Below are positions 23,331 to 34,935 of a stretch of DNA of 64,000 nucleotides, piece by piece (the first letter of the stretch is position 1; each line of letters begins with the position of its first letter). The DNA lies in assembly GCF_964275005.1 (NCBI RefSeq), contig NC_092688.1, positions 23,737,440-23,801,439 of the forward strand. Direction: 5' to 3'. The notes under the pieces are model-generated. The model was not told where the DNA came from, searched no databases, and saw only the letters and a program-made list of their open reading frames with translations. The position numbers and the translations under genes are program-made. Source of the DNA: Diadema setosum (lineage: Eukaryota > Echinodermata > Echinoidea > Diadematoida > Diadematidae).

Positions 23331-23700
23331 AAAGGTCCTGTTTACCTTTGGGAACAGTGATTTAGAAATTTTTCAAGATATGACATTTAATTCATATGTG
23401 TAGGTCTGTTGTACCACAAAACATCCTATCATATACATTTTTCACGATGAAGCCTAAGATATATAAGAAGATATTTGTATTTTTCTCAATAAACCGTAAC
23501 TGTATACGGTTTAATGTAGAAACATTTTTATTATAACTATTGTTCACATTTTGTATATGCAACAATACTTAACATTGATTTTACCAATTCAAATTTTTTA
23601 CAGTGGTTGTCCTATCCCTAACTCACATTTTAGAATTATTTTAAAGCACTAATGCTGGGTTTTTGTTTTATCTGCAAATGGTAAATTATGCCTTTAAATA
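23331..23700. mobile_element. MITE-like element with TTAAAGG ends
   Basis: About 370 bases starting TTAAAGGTCCTGTTTACC and ending GGTAAATTATGCCTTTAAA, an inverted pair. It is non-coding and nested inside the 6.67-kb element. Confidence 0.5.
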
Positions 23701-23749
23701 CGGCCGCCATCCTATTCCAAGGTTCCGAATCAGGGGCCAATGGCAAAGC

Positions 23750-24140
23750 GGGTAATAAACACGCCTAATCTTATTTTGTCTTCGTTTTTCCTTCTGAAGA
23801 GATAGCTGGATAGCCCGTATGCAACTAGCTGGTCAGTAAATGTACGAATGGGGTGGACCACTTTACTTTACCGGTTTATGCACCTTGAGTTTTCCGATAA
23901 CGGACTGCCGATCCGGGATCTTTTCATGTGTCTAGGTTTGTGATTCTTTCACACAAGGGACTTCCACTTTTTATATCCAAGTGATGAGGTGCAAAGTGTT
24001 GTGCCTCTACTAGAGGGGACGGTATGACAACACACACCATTGCTCAGCTAGACTTGAGATAAGTGGGATTCGAACCCGCGCCGGAACACAAATCTTTAGA
24101 CTGCAAGCCATACGTTACCGACTGAGCCACCGTGTCACCT
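23750..24140 (-). mobile_element. tRNA-derived SINE
   Basis: On the minus strand near 24137-24060 lie GGTGGCTCAGTCGGTAACG (A box) and GCGCGGGTTCGAATCCC (B box) at tRNA-like spacing, followed by a non-tRNA body running left to about 23750. The acceptor and anticodon stems do not pair, which excludes a working tRNA gene. Confidence 0.65.
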
Positions 24141-24755
24141 TTCATGGTCAATTATATAACTTTCCAGCTGGCAAGCGATATGATTCTCCTCCCGCTGAAA
24201 TTGGTGTATGCCTGCTCTCCCTTGCTTCCGGGGAATCGAGCTCTTCAATCCAGGTCAGACCAGTATTCTAGGGGCAGCTGAAGGTTTTTTCTTATCTTTT
24301 CTATTCTCTTTTTATCAAATGAAACCGTTTCTTTACTGAAAGCGCAAATGACTAGGGAAACTGAACACCTATCGATGTTGTATGGGATACTGATCCTGAA
24401 GAAAATAATCTTAACATTTTTACGCAGCAACACTGTGCAGTCCTCTGACAAGAGATGGTGATGGCTCCACTCAAATCTCAAATTATGTTTGGAAGAGCGT
24501 AGCGGCTTCCTGAAAATTAAGATTAAAAAATAAAGAACTGCCCTCATTTATCAGCGCACAGATATCCAAGAATAAATGGGACGGACAACTCATCCTGAGC
24601 ACCTGGTTCGAGACGGAAATATCCAACAGGAATTGTGATCTCACAACCCTTCACCTTTCCAACAACTTAGATGCGATCTATGTAAATATATCCTTACAAA
24701 GGATGACATAATGTTTTCTGAAACCATTTTCTGAAAACAGTATACAATCGCACGG

Positions 24756-24941
24756 ATGAGCATAACATCACATTTTCGGTGGTGTGCTTTTTTTAATCCC
24801 TTTGATCCAAAGGAGTTACGGGTGGGTCGTGGTATTGAAAAGATAAAGGCCTTTTCAGCTCTTTCATGTACAGCATACCTCTCTTCCAGAGCCCAACATC
24901 AGGCACTGACAGGGTGCGACATTACTTCAGATTTGCTTTGA
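24756..24941 (+). pseudogene. Short coding relic with ALTGCDITS motif
   Basis: A 61-codon frame ends in HQALTGCDITSDLL. A (H)ALTGCDTTS motif occurs in multi-copy uncharacterised proteins of invertebrates, and I recall no function for it. No intact domain surrounds it. It may be a fragment of a mobile gene carried by the 6.67-kb element. Confidence 0.25.
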
Positions 24942-25330
24942 TGTGGCATGCAAAATGCCTAATTGATATGGGTCAGCAAACCATGCAGAGCTCACTGACA
25001 CATTAACTACTTTAATAATCGTCGTCATTTCCAGCAAGGACTGATGAGCAACAAGGTTTATGGGGCAGCCTGCGTCAACGAGGGTAGGCATCATCTCGTC
25101 ATAACGTGGGAGCAGATCATCAGAAACCATCCTATCTGATGTGATCCCTGACTTCAGGGAGTGGAGTTGGAGGAAAGATGCCACAGGTACATGGCAATTA
25201 CTAGTACTGTCAGCCACTCTAAGCAATGCTTCAGTACCAAATTTCATTCTACTGCACCACAGCTGTTTCAAGGCATGCATTGGGAGGTGGAGAACATGGA
25301 AATGGAAAAAAAAAATAATGAAATTAAATG

Positions 25331-25391
25331 AATGAATGAATGAATGAATGAATGAATGAATGAATGAATGAATGAATGAATGAATGAATGA
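25331..25391. repeat. (AATG)n microsatellite
   Basis: About 15 perfect tetranucleotide units. The FIHS-repeat open frames on the minus strand are translations of it. Confidence 0.95.
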
Positions 25392-25489
25392 ACGTGAAAA
25401 TGCACAATGTAGAGCTGGTGTCAGATGAGCCATGGTCAGTAGTTTGATAGTGCTGCAAACGGGGGGGGGGGGGGGATTGAGGGCCTATC

Positions 25490-25985
25490 TGACGGGAGGA
25501 GACATTGTGGCAATGCCAGCGTCTCGAAGAAAATATTTTCGCTGTCACAACTAACGCAATTTCCAGGGTGACGTCCAAGACGTCTTCAAACAAAGGGACA
25601 ACTTATTTCCTTGGAAGTCACGGGGATGTTGGCACGGCTTTTGCAGTCGCAGGGACTTATCAGAGACATCTTTTCTCAGCGACTTCTCCCTTTCATCGCC
25701 ATTATGTTATTACGGTCTCCACAAGATGCGGGGACATCTCGAAGATGATGCAGACAATTTTAGTCCCCACGACATGCACACATTGATGGAAACTTCACAG
25801 GGACGTCTCGGAGACAAGCTGGAAGTCGGAATTGTCTCTGCAAAAATTGGAAATGTTCAATTCTGCTGCGAATCCTGGAGATTGGGCTCGTCTCCAGGAG
25901 ACGTACGTCGTAGAGATGTTGCGGAGAGTAGAATTGCAACCTACAGTCTTCAGACCAACGAGATACCAACTTATAAAGTCTTGTG
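25490..25985. repeat. GAGAC/GTCTC-rich stretch
   Basis: Enriched in GTCTC, GAGAC and ACGTC words, with short palindromes such as CGTCTCCAGGAGACG. It is not coding in any convincing frame and may be a decayed repeat. Confidence 0.3.
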
Positions 25986-26039
25986 ATATCATACTAATTT
26001 GCGTCCAAGAACTTTGGAAAGAATCATAAATAGACCCTA

Positions 26040-27080
26040 GAAGGTGTCATGAAAGTTGTACTATAGCATATCTAAGCTGTACCCTGTTAATGGTGTCACT
26101 GTGGCACCTGTGAAATATGCTTGTTCCCTACATGGCGTCACCAGGACCGTCATGTTCTCTGAACGGCATATTTAGCTGTGGAGGCAGATAAATTTCCTAT
26201 AAGGACTTTAGAATCGAACTTTCTTACACAAATTCGAAAATAACAAATTGATGCTAACCTGATGTACTAAAACTCTCTAAAACACGACATATTTTTATTT
26301 CATTTTTTTTTTCATCCAGATTAGGAGTGATCTTCATAATTATTATTCCATTGAATTTAAATCTGAATTATGAATATCTATTGTGATTGAGGATCCCTGA
26401 ACTGCAACAGAGAAATAAAAACACCCCTCTTTTCAGTGGCAACGTCAAGGACGCTGGTAATATAGAGAGTAGCCCCCTCCCCCCCCCCCCGCTTATTGCT
26501 AAACAATATGTTAGGTAGCAATAGGATTCTATTTCTCATGTATGTTTTTATTGCATTTCTTGCAGATGAAGATGAAAATAATGATCCAATAATCAAATCT
26601 TGAAAACTCTTTTAAAGGGCATTACTCATAATTCTAACTAGCTCTTTTGGCTGTCATTAAAGCAAATGCAAATATATTGAATTCCGCAAATATGACCAGT
26701 CGGTGAGGACATTTCCTCTTAGCGCCTGTAATGTAAAAATAATTAATGGAATGATTGTGACATGAACTATGATATTCCATAGCTTTGGACAGAACCTCAC
26801 TTAAAAGCTTGTCTAGCCATATTATATCAAGCTATGATTGAAATGATGCAGAAAAAATTACCGTAAGTAATCATTAAAAATGAAATTGAAGGTTTACCAA
26901 GTCTTCAAATTTGATTGTGAAATAAGGATCTGAGTAAGATCCCTTAAACCCAATTACTCTCAGAAAGGGGTTCTTATTATAATTCATGTGTGTATACCAA
27001 GTGTTTAAAATCTTAACACGAAAGCAGATATATTGATGTTACTCGTGAGAAAGCCCACCTCTCCCTCTCCAACAGCCCTC
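26040..27080. other. Unassigned interior of the 6.67-kb element
   Basis: AT-rich, with a pure C run near 26481-26490. No domain, tRNA-like or inverted structure is recognised. Confidence 0.5.
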
Positions 27081-27084
27081 AACA

Positions 27085-27740
27085 AGTGCAATTTTATTAG
27101 CAGGGCTGGCATTCCTCCTATATTTACTATAGGCAAGCCATTTTCTAAATTACCTATTGTGAATATAATGGTTTGACCCCAAATGACCTTTAGACCTTAT
27201 AAGGAAAAGTTGACATCAGACCATAAAAACAACTTCAGAATCGAATTCCTTGACCCATAAAACCTCTAAAGCTGACTTTTCAAATTATTGTAACACTTTA
27301 AAGGTTTTTTGTTACGGACTGGCCTTTAAACGTAGGTGGCAGCCATATTGGATTTTGCAAATATGACGCCCCAGAGGGCGCCCTTCACAAGAAATACGCC
27401 TTTTTTCAGCCGTCGACAACTGCAATTCTATTACTAAGGCTGGCATTCCTGGAATATTGACCATGGGCAAGCCACTTTTTCAATAAAATGTTATGAATAC
27501 AATGGCTTGACCCCTAAATGACCTTAAGGTGACCTTATAAGGAAAATTTGACTTCAGACCATAAAAACAACTTCAGATTCGAATTCCTTGACCCAGAAAA
27601 CCTCTTAACTTGACTTTTTAAACGATTGTAACCCTTTTATGTTTTCAAATGCAAGTGACCTTTAAACATATATGGCAGCCATATTGAATTTTGCCAATGT
27701 GGCCGCCCCAGAGGGCGCCCTTCTTGGCGCTCATCAAAAA
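27085..27740. repeat. Two tandem copies of a ~325-base unit
   Basis: Unit 1 (about 27085-27410) and unit 2 (about 27410-27740) share GGCTGGCATTCCT, GACCTTATAAGGAAAA, CATAAAAACAACTTCAGA, GGCAGCCATATTG and CCAGAGGGCGCCCTTC in the same order and orientation. They form part of the right inner arm of the 6.67-kb element. Confidence 0.75.
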
Positions 27741-28384
27741 TCGAAATAGTGTGGCTTGAGCTACATGTGTGCCAAATTTTGGTGCTTTTGGAAAAATTTG
27801 AACCAAAAATCCCTTGCGCCCCCCACTAAGAAAGGGTGCCCGGGAAATTTGACTCTCTCAGTGAGCCAATCAGAAGGCGATGTGGTTGCTAGAGGCGGAG
27901 CTTAACATCGATTGGCACCATCGTACGGATGGGTGATTCTCACCTCGCATCGCCGCTCGGACATTGCTTTGAGAAAGAGGTGAATCTTCAAAGCCCGTTT
28001 TCTCGCAATTTTGTCAGGCTAACAACTTCAAAAGTGCATTTTATTTCGCTTTCCATGCCAACTTATGGTGCCAAAGAATGCAAGTGTTTTATATCAATGC
28101 AAAGCTTAGGAAATGGGCAATGTGATTCAGTGAAAAAATGAATTTTCAAAATCCCCGACTTTTGCCTGAAACCGTTGTCGCCGGTCACATATTGATGTTG
28201 TAAATGGTGCAATTTGATTCATTTTTTTTTTGCGTGTTCTATCGACTTGAAACAGTCCAACATGTTTAAGGTAGCAGTATATTTTTATGTAGATTATTAT
28301 TGAACAATTTTGCCTATAAAATGGTGTCATTTAGAGAAACTTCTTGTCTTAATTCTTACACTGAAGATCATGAACGCGAATTTT

Positions 28385-28830
28385 GACATTGTACAGTCCA
28401 AAAGCGGCCGTTTGTAGCTATATATTATATATATATATATATTTCGCTTTGGAAATTAAGGCGGGCGCACCGGGCGCATTTGCTGGCAATTTAATACTGG
28501 CAGCAACATCAGGAGAATGACATAACGATTAAATGCGAGCGAGCGAAGCGAGCGAGCTTGACAATTTTGACATTTTACAGTCCCAACACTGCTTTTTGTA
28601 GCAACATTTTTTCGCTTTGAAAATTAAAGGGGGGGGGGGGGCACCGGGCGCAACTGCTGGCAATTACCCGGCAGCAACATCAGGAGAATAGCATAGCGAT
28701 TAAAGGCGCACCGGGCGCAACTGCTGACAATTACTGGCAGCAACATCAGGAGAATGACATAACGATTCAATGCGAGCGAGCGAGCTTGAAATTTTGACAG
28801 TTTACAGTCCCAAAACTGCCGTTTGTAGCT
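28385..28830. repeat. Tandem GCACCGGGCGCA-containing units
   Basis: Three partial units share TTTGACA(T/G)TTTACAGTCC, GCACCGGGCGCA, GGCAGCAACATCAGGAGAAT and TGCGAGCGAGCG. This belongs to the surrounding G-rich repeat block. Confidence 0.65.
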
Positions 28831-30542
28831 GCAACGGCGTAGCCAGGATTTCATCTTAGGGGGGGGGGCGGTTAGTCTGCGAGGGAGCGAAGCGACCGAG
28901 CCCGAGCGAGCGGAGCGAGCGAGGGGGGGGGGGGGGGAGGGTGTGGGAGGGGGTGTCCCCCCTCCCACGGTAAGAACTTTTTGCATTTTGATGTTGCAAA
29001 TGGTGCAATTTGATGCATGTTTTTGCGCGTTTTATCGACGTGAAACAGTCCCACTTGTTTATTGTAGCAGTTTATTTTGATGTAGATTATTATTGAACAA
29101 TTTGCCTATAAAATGATATAATTTAAATACACTCCTTGTATTAATTCTTTTCACTGAATATAATGAACGCGACTGAACCCGAGTGAGTGGAGTGAGCGAG
29201 GGGGGAGGGGAGGGTGTGGGAGGGGGTGTCCCCCCTCCCACGTGAGAACTTTTTACATTTTGATGTTGCAAATGGTGCAATTTGATGCATGTTTTTGCGT
29301 GTTTTATCGAGTTGAAACAGTCCCACTTGTTTAATTTTGCAGTATATTTTAGTGTAGATTATTATTGAACAATTTGCCTATAAAATGGTATAATTTAAAA
29401 CACGTGCACTAGTCTTCTTGTATTAATTCTTACACTGAATATCATGAACGCTGTCTGTTCAGCAATAAAACAGAAAAAGCATGCACACGAGGGTGTAGAT
29501 ATAGGAGCATATTCCCTCCCACACGAATGTGATTTTGCGTTTTCAGACCTGAAATGCAACGATCTGGTGCACATTTTTTGGTGCAATACTTTTTCATCGA
29601 AGTGTTAAAATCACGGAATTTAGCTCTTATTCCGAATGTGCACCGTCTATGTGTATGTATAAAGTCTGGTGAGGTAGAGCTTAGGGGAAGGGGGATTCCC
29701 CCTCCTGCTCGCGGAGCTTTTGTGTTTTAGAATTGAAATAAAGCGATCTGGGTATAGCCACAGTCTACTTCTATGCATGGCGGGGGGGGGGGGGGAGGGG
29801 GACGAGCAGGGAGAAGGCGTGGGCGAGTGTTATCTCAACCTTTCCCTTCCGATGGAGCTTTTGCCTTTTTAAGGTTGAAATTGAGATATCTCGTATATAC
29901 GCATATTTGATGGAATCGACATTTGGGAAATCACCCAAAAAAAAAAAAGAATGATGGGGGGGGGCCTGAGGGAGGAAAGGGTCGATTAAAAGGGGAAATT
30001 CCCCTTATACATGCTATGAGGGAACCTTGAGTTTTCGGAATATAAGTGATAAGTCTTGTGCACTCAGAATTATTTTTTTGTAAATCTAAAAAGTGTACTT
30101 AGCTAGGGAAAGAGGCACAGGGGGGGGGGGGGGGAGGGTTTGGGAGGGGGATACCCCCTCCCAAGCTAGAGAGATTTTGCATATTTTGAATTGAAATTCA
30201 ACGATCTGGTGCACACTTTGAGTGAAATATTCAAAAAACAAATATCATATTTGATGAAAGGTTTCAAAGGAGACCCGCTTCATGTGCATGCATACAGTAT
30301 ACACGCATTTTTTTTTCCACCTCCCAAATCCCCGGTCAAAATCTTAGGGGGGGGGGGGGCGACCGCCCCATCCCCCCCCCCCCCCCCCCCGGCTACGCCA
30401 GTGATGCTTTGGCGTTCGAGAGAAGCGCGCGAGCGCTGCTAGCACTGTTCAGCAGTATGCTCTCGTCACGAGGCGGGCGTGCGAACGTCATGGCTCATGC
30501 ATTACAGTATGTAGCCTATAACCTATAGGTGGGGATGTAGCT

Positions 30543-30741
30543 GGTCTGATGCGACGAGACTACGAACAGTGGATGCGCGCGAATACACCGCCTATGATCC
30601 AGTTGTTTGTCGTTGTTTTCTTATTTTTTTTTTTTAATCGGTGGCAGTCTTCTTACACGGAAAAAAGAAAACTGCCACCGATCATGGCGCCTAGCGGACG
30701 CGGTAGATGCGTCCACTGTTCGTAGTCTCGCCGCATCAGAT
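30543..30741. mobile_element. Nested palindromic MITE
   Basis: The outer arms match from TCTGATGCGACGAGACTACG to CGTAGTCTCGCCGCATCAGA. An inner palindrome pairs ATCGGTGGCAGT with ACTGCCACCGAT. About 200 bases, non-coding. Confidence 0.65.
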
Positions 30742-30925
30742 GTATCGCTTGGCAAAGACAATTATCTCGCTGCATCATACGTTTATCTTAACAGCAAATT
30801 ACAAAGACAATAACTGCATTCTCCGCCTAGATTATAGGCTATGCAATAATCCATTATGCTGAAATCAATATCGCCACATTTCTTTTTGTTTGTTTTTTTG
30901 CTCCTACATCTTTTTCTTGGGAGAA

Positions 30926-31080
30926 TTTCAGGGGGGGGGGGATATTTGTACAGGCCATCCCCCCCTCCTTCAAAAGTGGGGGGGGGGGATATATCCCCCC
31001 ATCCCCCCCCCCCGGATTTACGCCCATGGTGTGTGTCTGTGTGTTTGTATGTGTTTGGTGTGTATGTGTGTAGTGTGTAT
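30926..31080. repeat. G/C homopolymer tracts and TG repeat
   Basis: Long G and C runs followed by an imperfect GTGTGT tract. All frames over it are artefacts. Confidence 0.9.
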
Positions 31081-31089
31081 GAGTAATTT

Positions 31090-32311
31090 GAATAATAAGC
31101 ATCATACATAGAGAAATGACATGCAGTGCTTGATATATCACTCAAATGAATTACTGACACTGTTGACGGGTATCTTCACCGACCATTGCTTCGTTCTCGT
31201 GAAAGGCTGGGAAAGTTAATGAAACACGGCAACGCATGCACGACGTCAGCACGTTGAACAAATTAATGTTCAACTCACATTTTGATTTACGTGAGCCTCT
31301 GCATACACAGTGAGAGGCCGAGTAGCTGCGCAGGCTCGTCAAGCGCACTTGGGAACCTTTTTTTTTTTTCGCGAAATCATCAGGCTGGGGATTTTCAACA
31401 ATGCCAAGTATATTTTTCTGTTCAGGGTTATAGTAGACTTCGCGTACGTCATAAAATTATGAAATCAAACTTTCGTAAAAAAACCCCAAACATACAACAT
31501 ACTAGATTTATCTTGTCATCTTCTTCAATAAAGCAGCAATAATATTCACAAGCATATTTCTATGCCTGTGTGATCCTCTCAGAAGGGATTCTGATATCTT
31601 TAAAGTACATGTATTACAACGAGAAAATTACATTCATCACCAGATTCACAGGCACTATACAGTTCATTCAACACCCAGTCTTCCACATCGCTTCTGAGCT
31701 AATTGTCATTCCTTCATAACACACAATTCGGCTCTGGGAGGGAACACGTTCAGGCACAAAAATTCGAATAGGGAACTATTTCGAATCTTGTGCTACATGC
31801 ACTGATCTAGATCAGACAGATAGTAGTTTGCCATTATTAAACAACTTGATTGCGTGATGATTATGATATATTCTCACTGTAACGCTACAAAGCAACAGAG
31901 ATATTATAAGCTCGGAAACGTACGTTATAAATAGATGAAGGGTAAGATTGGACGCTATATTACTTGTGCAGCACTGAGATCCCAGCATATCGACGTATGG
32001 TCCATTTCACAATATGTATTACTGTGCAGAACAATGCAGGCCCATGGCAGCAGAGTTAATAGAAAATGGTAATCATGAACGGGAACTCTGAGCGAGTACT
32101 ATCAAAACCGTATCAAGTATCGTGTGTTCCTTTGGATAGTATAGCTACCTTAGTATTTGTTATTTTACGGAAACAAATTTATCTTTAACGAAAACGCATT
32201 TCCTGTAGAATAGAATGTTCAAGAAATTCATGTTTAGAATGTCTTTCAGAGTATTTCTCTTACATTAACATTGTAGCTCATATGTAGGTACGTATATACT
32301 TACCTAATATA
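31090..32311. other. Intergenic, nothing recognised
   Basis: No domain-bearing frame, tRNA or clear inverted repeat was found on either strand. Confidence 0.5.
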
Positions 32312-33003
32312 TATGACCCTCCATCACAAAACCACCAAAAAGTCGCCAGACATGGATTTTCAGTTAAGAGCAGATTCTGAAAGAGCGGACTTTAAACTTT
32401 AAAGCGATGTATAACTCAATTGGAATGGACTCTCTTAACCTATCCTAACATTGGAAAGAAAGTATACACTCAGGAAAGTGTGAACTGAGAAAAGCGGCTT
32501 TGAAGTACAGAGTCTATTCAAGCGCTTAATCTTTACCAAGCCGTGCTATAGCTGTGCGACGAATGGAAAAAAGAACAGGATGTAAACCACCGTAGCAACA
32601 ACAAAGAAGGGATTATCAGATTAAGCTGAAATCAGAAGCATGCTTTATCACCACATTCTGTAGATGATTGATACCAACTTTCAAAGCAATAGCATCATCC
32701 TTCCTAAAGTTTTTAGAGTTGAAATTGAAGAGTGAGGACAGGGTTTTAAGAATGAAAAGGGGACTCTATACGACACAACTCATCACACTATTCTACCAAA
32801 AAGCATTCAAGAAAAAACTAGGAAAAACACAATTTCCTGTTCGTTTTATGATTCTAAACTTTAGTGTAATGTAGAAGAATACTCGATCTTTCAGAAAATA
32901 TGACAATCTGAAGTTTGGCTAGGTTGACCCGCTTCACCTATTTTCAGTCCTCACACAAAATCAATATGTGCGACTTTTTGTTCATTTGTGATGAACGGTC
33001 ACA
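32312..33003 (+). mobile_element. TGTGACC-family element, copy 2 (diverged)
   Basis: Same internal order as copy 1 (AAAAAGTCGCCAGACATGGA near the left; TCAGTCCTCAC and TGTGCGACTTT near the right). The terminal repeats have diverged: the left begins TATGACCCTCCATCAC and the right ends GATGAACGGTCACA. Confidence 0.8.
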
Positions 33004-33248
33004 TTTATATTGCAGTTTGTTTGCATATGACGCAAACACTAGTTCATTCAGTCCTAACACTTGACATAAATGTTCCAATCGTAATGTAGTGTAGACGTCG
33101 AATTCCTTTCAAAATGCATTTAGGTGCATTTCATACGAACTTGAAATTTGAAACACCGACCGACGACTCCAATGCAAATGCTGGCTGTTCTGTTTAGCGA
33201 GAGGAGTGTGTGTGTGTGTGTGTGGGGGGGGGGTTACCTGAAATATAA

Positions 33249-33257
<9 letters not shown>

Positions 33258-33302
<45 letters not shown>

Positions 33303-33326
33303 GTATATATATATATATAAAATACA

Positions 33327-33392
<66 letters not shown>

Positions 33393-33404
33393 ATATAATA
33401 TATC
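33258..33404. repeat. (TA)n microsatellite
   Basis: About 145 bases of AT repeats with a few interruptions. The long isoleucine/tyrosine frames across it are artefacts. Confidence 0.95.
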
Positions 33405-33585
33405 CTATATACATACAGGGCGCAACGGCAATATCGGAAAGGTTTTTCACCGCTGCAAAATTTTGCCCAAATTCCGGATTTGACCGCGCCCGCCGACATC
33501 GTCATTGTAATCACTGTTTTGGTGAGTGTGTCAACATTTTAACCCGTAGTTGAACTTGTTGAACTTGATATGATATTGGCCAATA

Positions 33586-34302
33586 TTGAAGAACATATCG
33601 GCGAGTAGTGCCGCTCTTAATGCAGGGGAATTCACCTCATTATTGTTACTGAAAAACGACGATCTAACTTGGAAATCGATCATGTATAATCTCCCCCCAA
33701 AAGTTCCCAGTTTCATCATCAATGCGTGTGTAGATTCTCTGCCCTCCTACACAAATTTGCACACCTGGGGTAAACGCCTTTAGTGATAAATGTGTCTTCT
33801 GCCCGGGCACCACAGGCACTTTGTATCATAAATACTCTCAAATTGCCCAGTTTTTCTAGATAGATACGAGTGGTGACATTATAATCTGCTGAGGTATATG
33901 TATAAACCATTTCTTGAAAATCTGTCCAACGGGACGATTTACAGTGATTTAGAAGGGCATTCAATCGCCGGGGGCACCGTACCTCCCCATATTATCACTA
34001 CAAGTTTGCGCCCAGATCTTGTTTTCTTAAGGGAAGAAGAAAAAAAAAAAAACAGAACGATTGTCGAACTAACTGTTCCATTTGAAATGAACCTCGAGGA
34101 TGCACATGAAAGGAAAGTAGAAAAGTATAATTCAATTGTGCGGGATATGCAGGGTAAGGGCTACTCAGTGTCATTCTATGCGATAGAAGTCGGTGCAAGG
34201 GGCCAAATAGAGCGGTGTAACAAATGCCGCTTAAAACGTATCCTGAAAACAACAAGTTCCAAGATTCGTCCGATTGATTTCTTTAAGACACCCACCACCT
34301 AG
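33586..34302 (+). pseudogene. R2-type LINE C-terminus with restriction-like endonuclease
   Basis: Three in-order pieces in shifted frames. A thumb-like part has WKSIMYNLPPKVPSFIINA and DSLPSYTNL. A damaged zinc knuckle CVFCPGTTGTLYHKY keeps C-x2-C and H but has lost the last Cys. The third piece carries RPDLVFLRE followed by TIVELTVPFE, the PD...(D/E) catalytic core of the restriction-like endonuclease of R2-type LINEs (R2, R4, NeSL, HERO groups). HERO-type elements are known from sea urchins, but I cannot assign the clade by eye. At least two frameshifts and stops make it non-functional. Only the 3' end of the element remains. Confidence 0.65.
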
Positions 34303-34309
34303 AAGTGGA

Positions 34310-34935
34310 AGTGGAAGCAATACATGTACATTTGTCGCTCCGTCCGTCAGTCTGTAACCATCTTATCTGTATAATCAGGAATGTAATGTATGCGATATAA
34401 TTTCAGAATATTATTTAAAGTATGTTATAGAAATAGAATTGTTTGCATAATATAGGGAGCAGGTGTTTATGGTTTACAACTATGTGGTATTGGTTGCGGA
34501 TTTTTTGTTTTTCTTTTTCGGAGGGGGGCGGAGGAGGAGATTATTCAGAGATAGGAGATGGGGATAGTAGGTGAACGTTTATTTTCTCGCTGCGGTTGGC
34601 TGGGATTTCTTTTTTTTTAAATGTAATTTTTCTTCTCTGTTGGGAAGGGAAAGGAATCTCAGGTCAAATGATATGTTCGGAAAGCCGAGGTTATATTGTT
34701 TTATACTGAGATTATGAGATTGTTGTTATATAATGAAAAATGGATTATGGGTGAATGGTCAACTGAAAAATGTAAAATTCTGTGTTTATAATTTAGTTTT
34801 ATGTTGAAAATGGTTTATAATAATATAGCTGTAAAGATGGGTTTTGATTATTAATTGGTGGTTGTTGGGGGGTAGGGACACAGAGTCAAATAAAGATTAA
34901 GTAGGTGAAGATGTGATGAGATGATGATTGTCAAA
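34310..34935. other. No gene; probable LINE 3' flank
   Basis: AT-rich sequence downstream of the endonuclease fragment. It could include that element's 3' UTR, but no tail is identifiable. Confidence 0.4.

Larger units (their letters stand above)
21523..28189. mobile_element. 6.67-kb TA-flanked inverted-terminal-repeat element
   Basis: The left end TGTGACCCGCGACAACGGTT (21523) continues through TCAGGCAAAAGTC. The right end at 28189 is the exact complement of the same 33 bases except for one base. TA flanks both ends (21521-21522 and 28190-28191). Joining the flanks rebuilds the host repeat word TTTTTGCATATTGATGTTG, seen uninterrupted (as TTTTTGCATTTTGATGTTGC) at 28978. Inner parts are also inverted relatives: the 22610-22760 stretch (TTCCAAAAGCATCAAATTTGG, then GCCGCCATATTGG) and the complement of 27660-27830. 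No transposase was recognised. The interior carries a MITE, a SINE and microsatellites. It is either a large non-autonomous element or an autonomous one decayed beyond recognition. Confidence 0.75.
21407..30400. repeat. G-rich repeat family bounded by GGCGTAGCC, split by a large insertion
   Basis: Units start with (A/C)GGCGTAGCCAG (21411, 28836) and one end is GGCTACGCC at 30391. Between them iterates a module with GCGAGGGAGCGAAGCGAG, long G runs, CCCCCTCCCACACGAGAACT and then GCAACGATCTGGTGCACA-like or TTGATGTTGCAAATGGTGCA segments, seen near 21210, 28970, 29265, 29560, 29740 and 30200. The block is interrupted at 21523-28189 by the 6.67-kb element. No coding potential is apparent. Confidence 0.65.

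Noticed and set aside
24056..24137. Functional tRNA gene
   Set aside because: A and B boxes are present but acceptor and anticodon stems do not pair. A tRNA-derived SINE explains it better.
24927..25433. 168-codon minus-strand frame with FIHS repeats
   Set aside because: The N-terminal third is the (AATG)n microsatellite. The rest has no recognisable motif and lies inside a transposon-like insertion.
33109..33514. Frames of 106-113 codons in both strands
   Set aside because: Translations of the (TA)n microsatellite.
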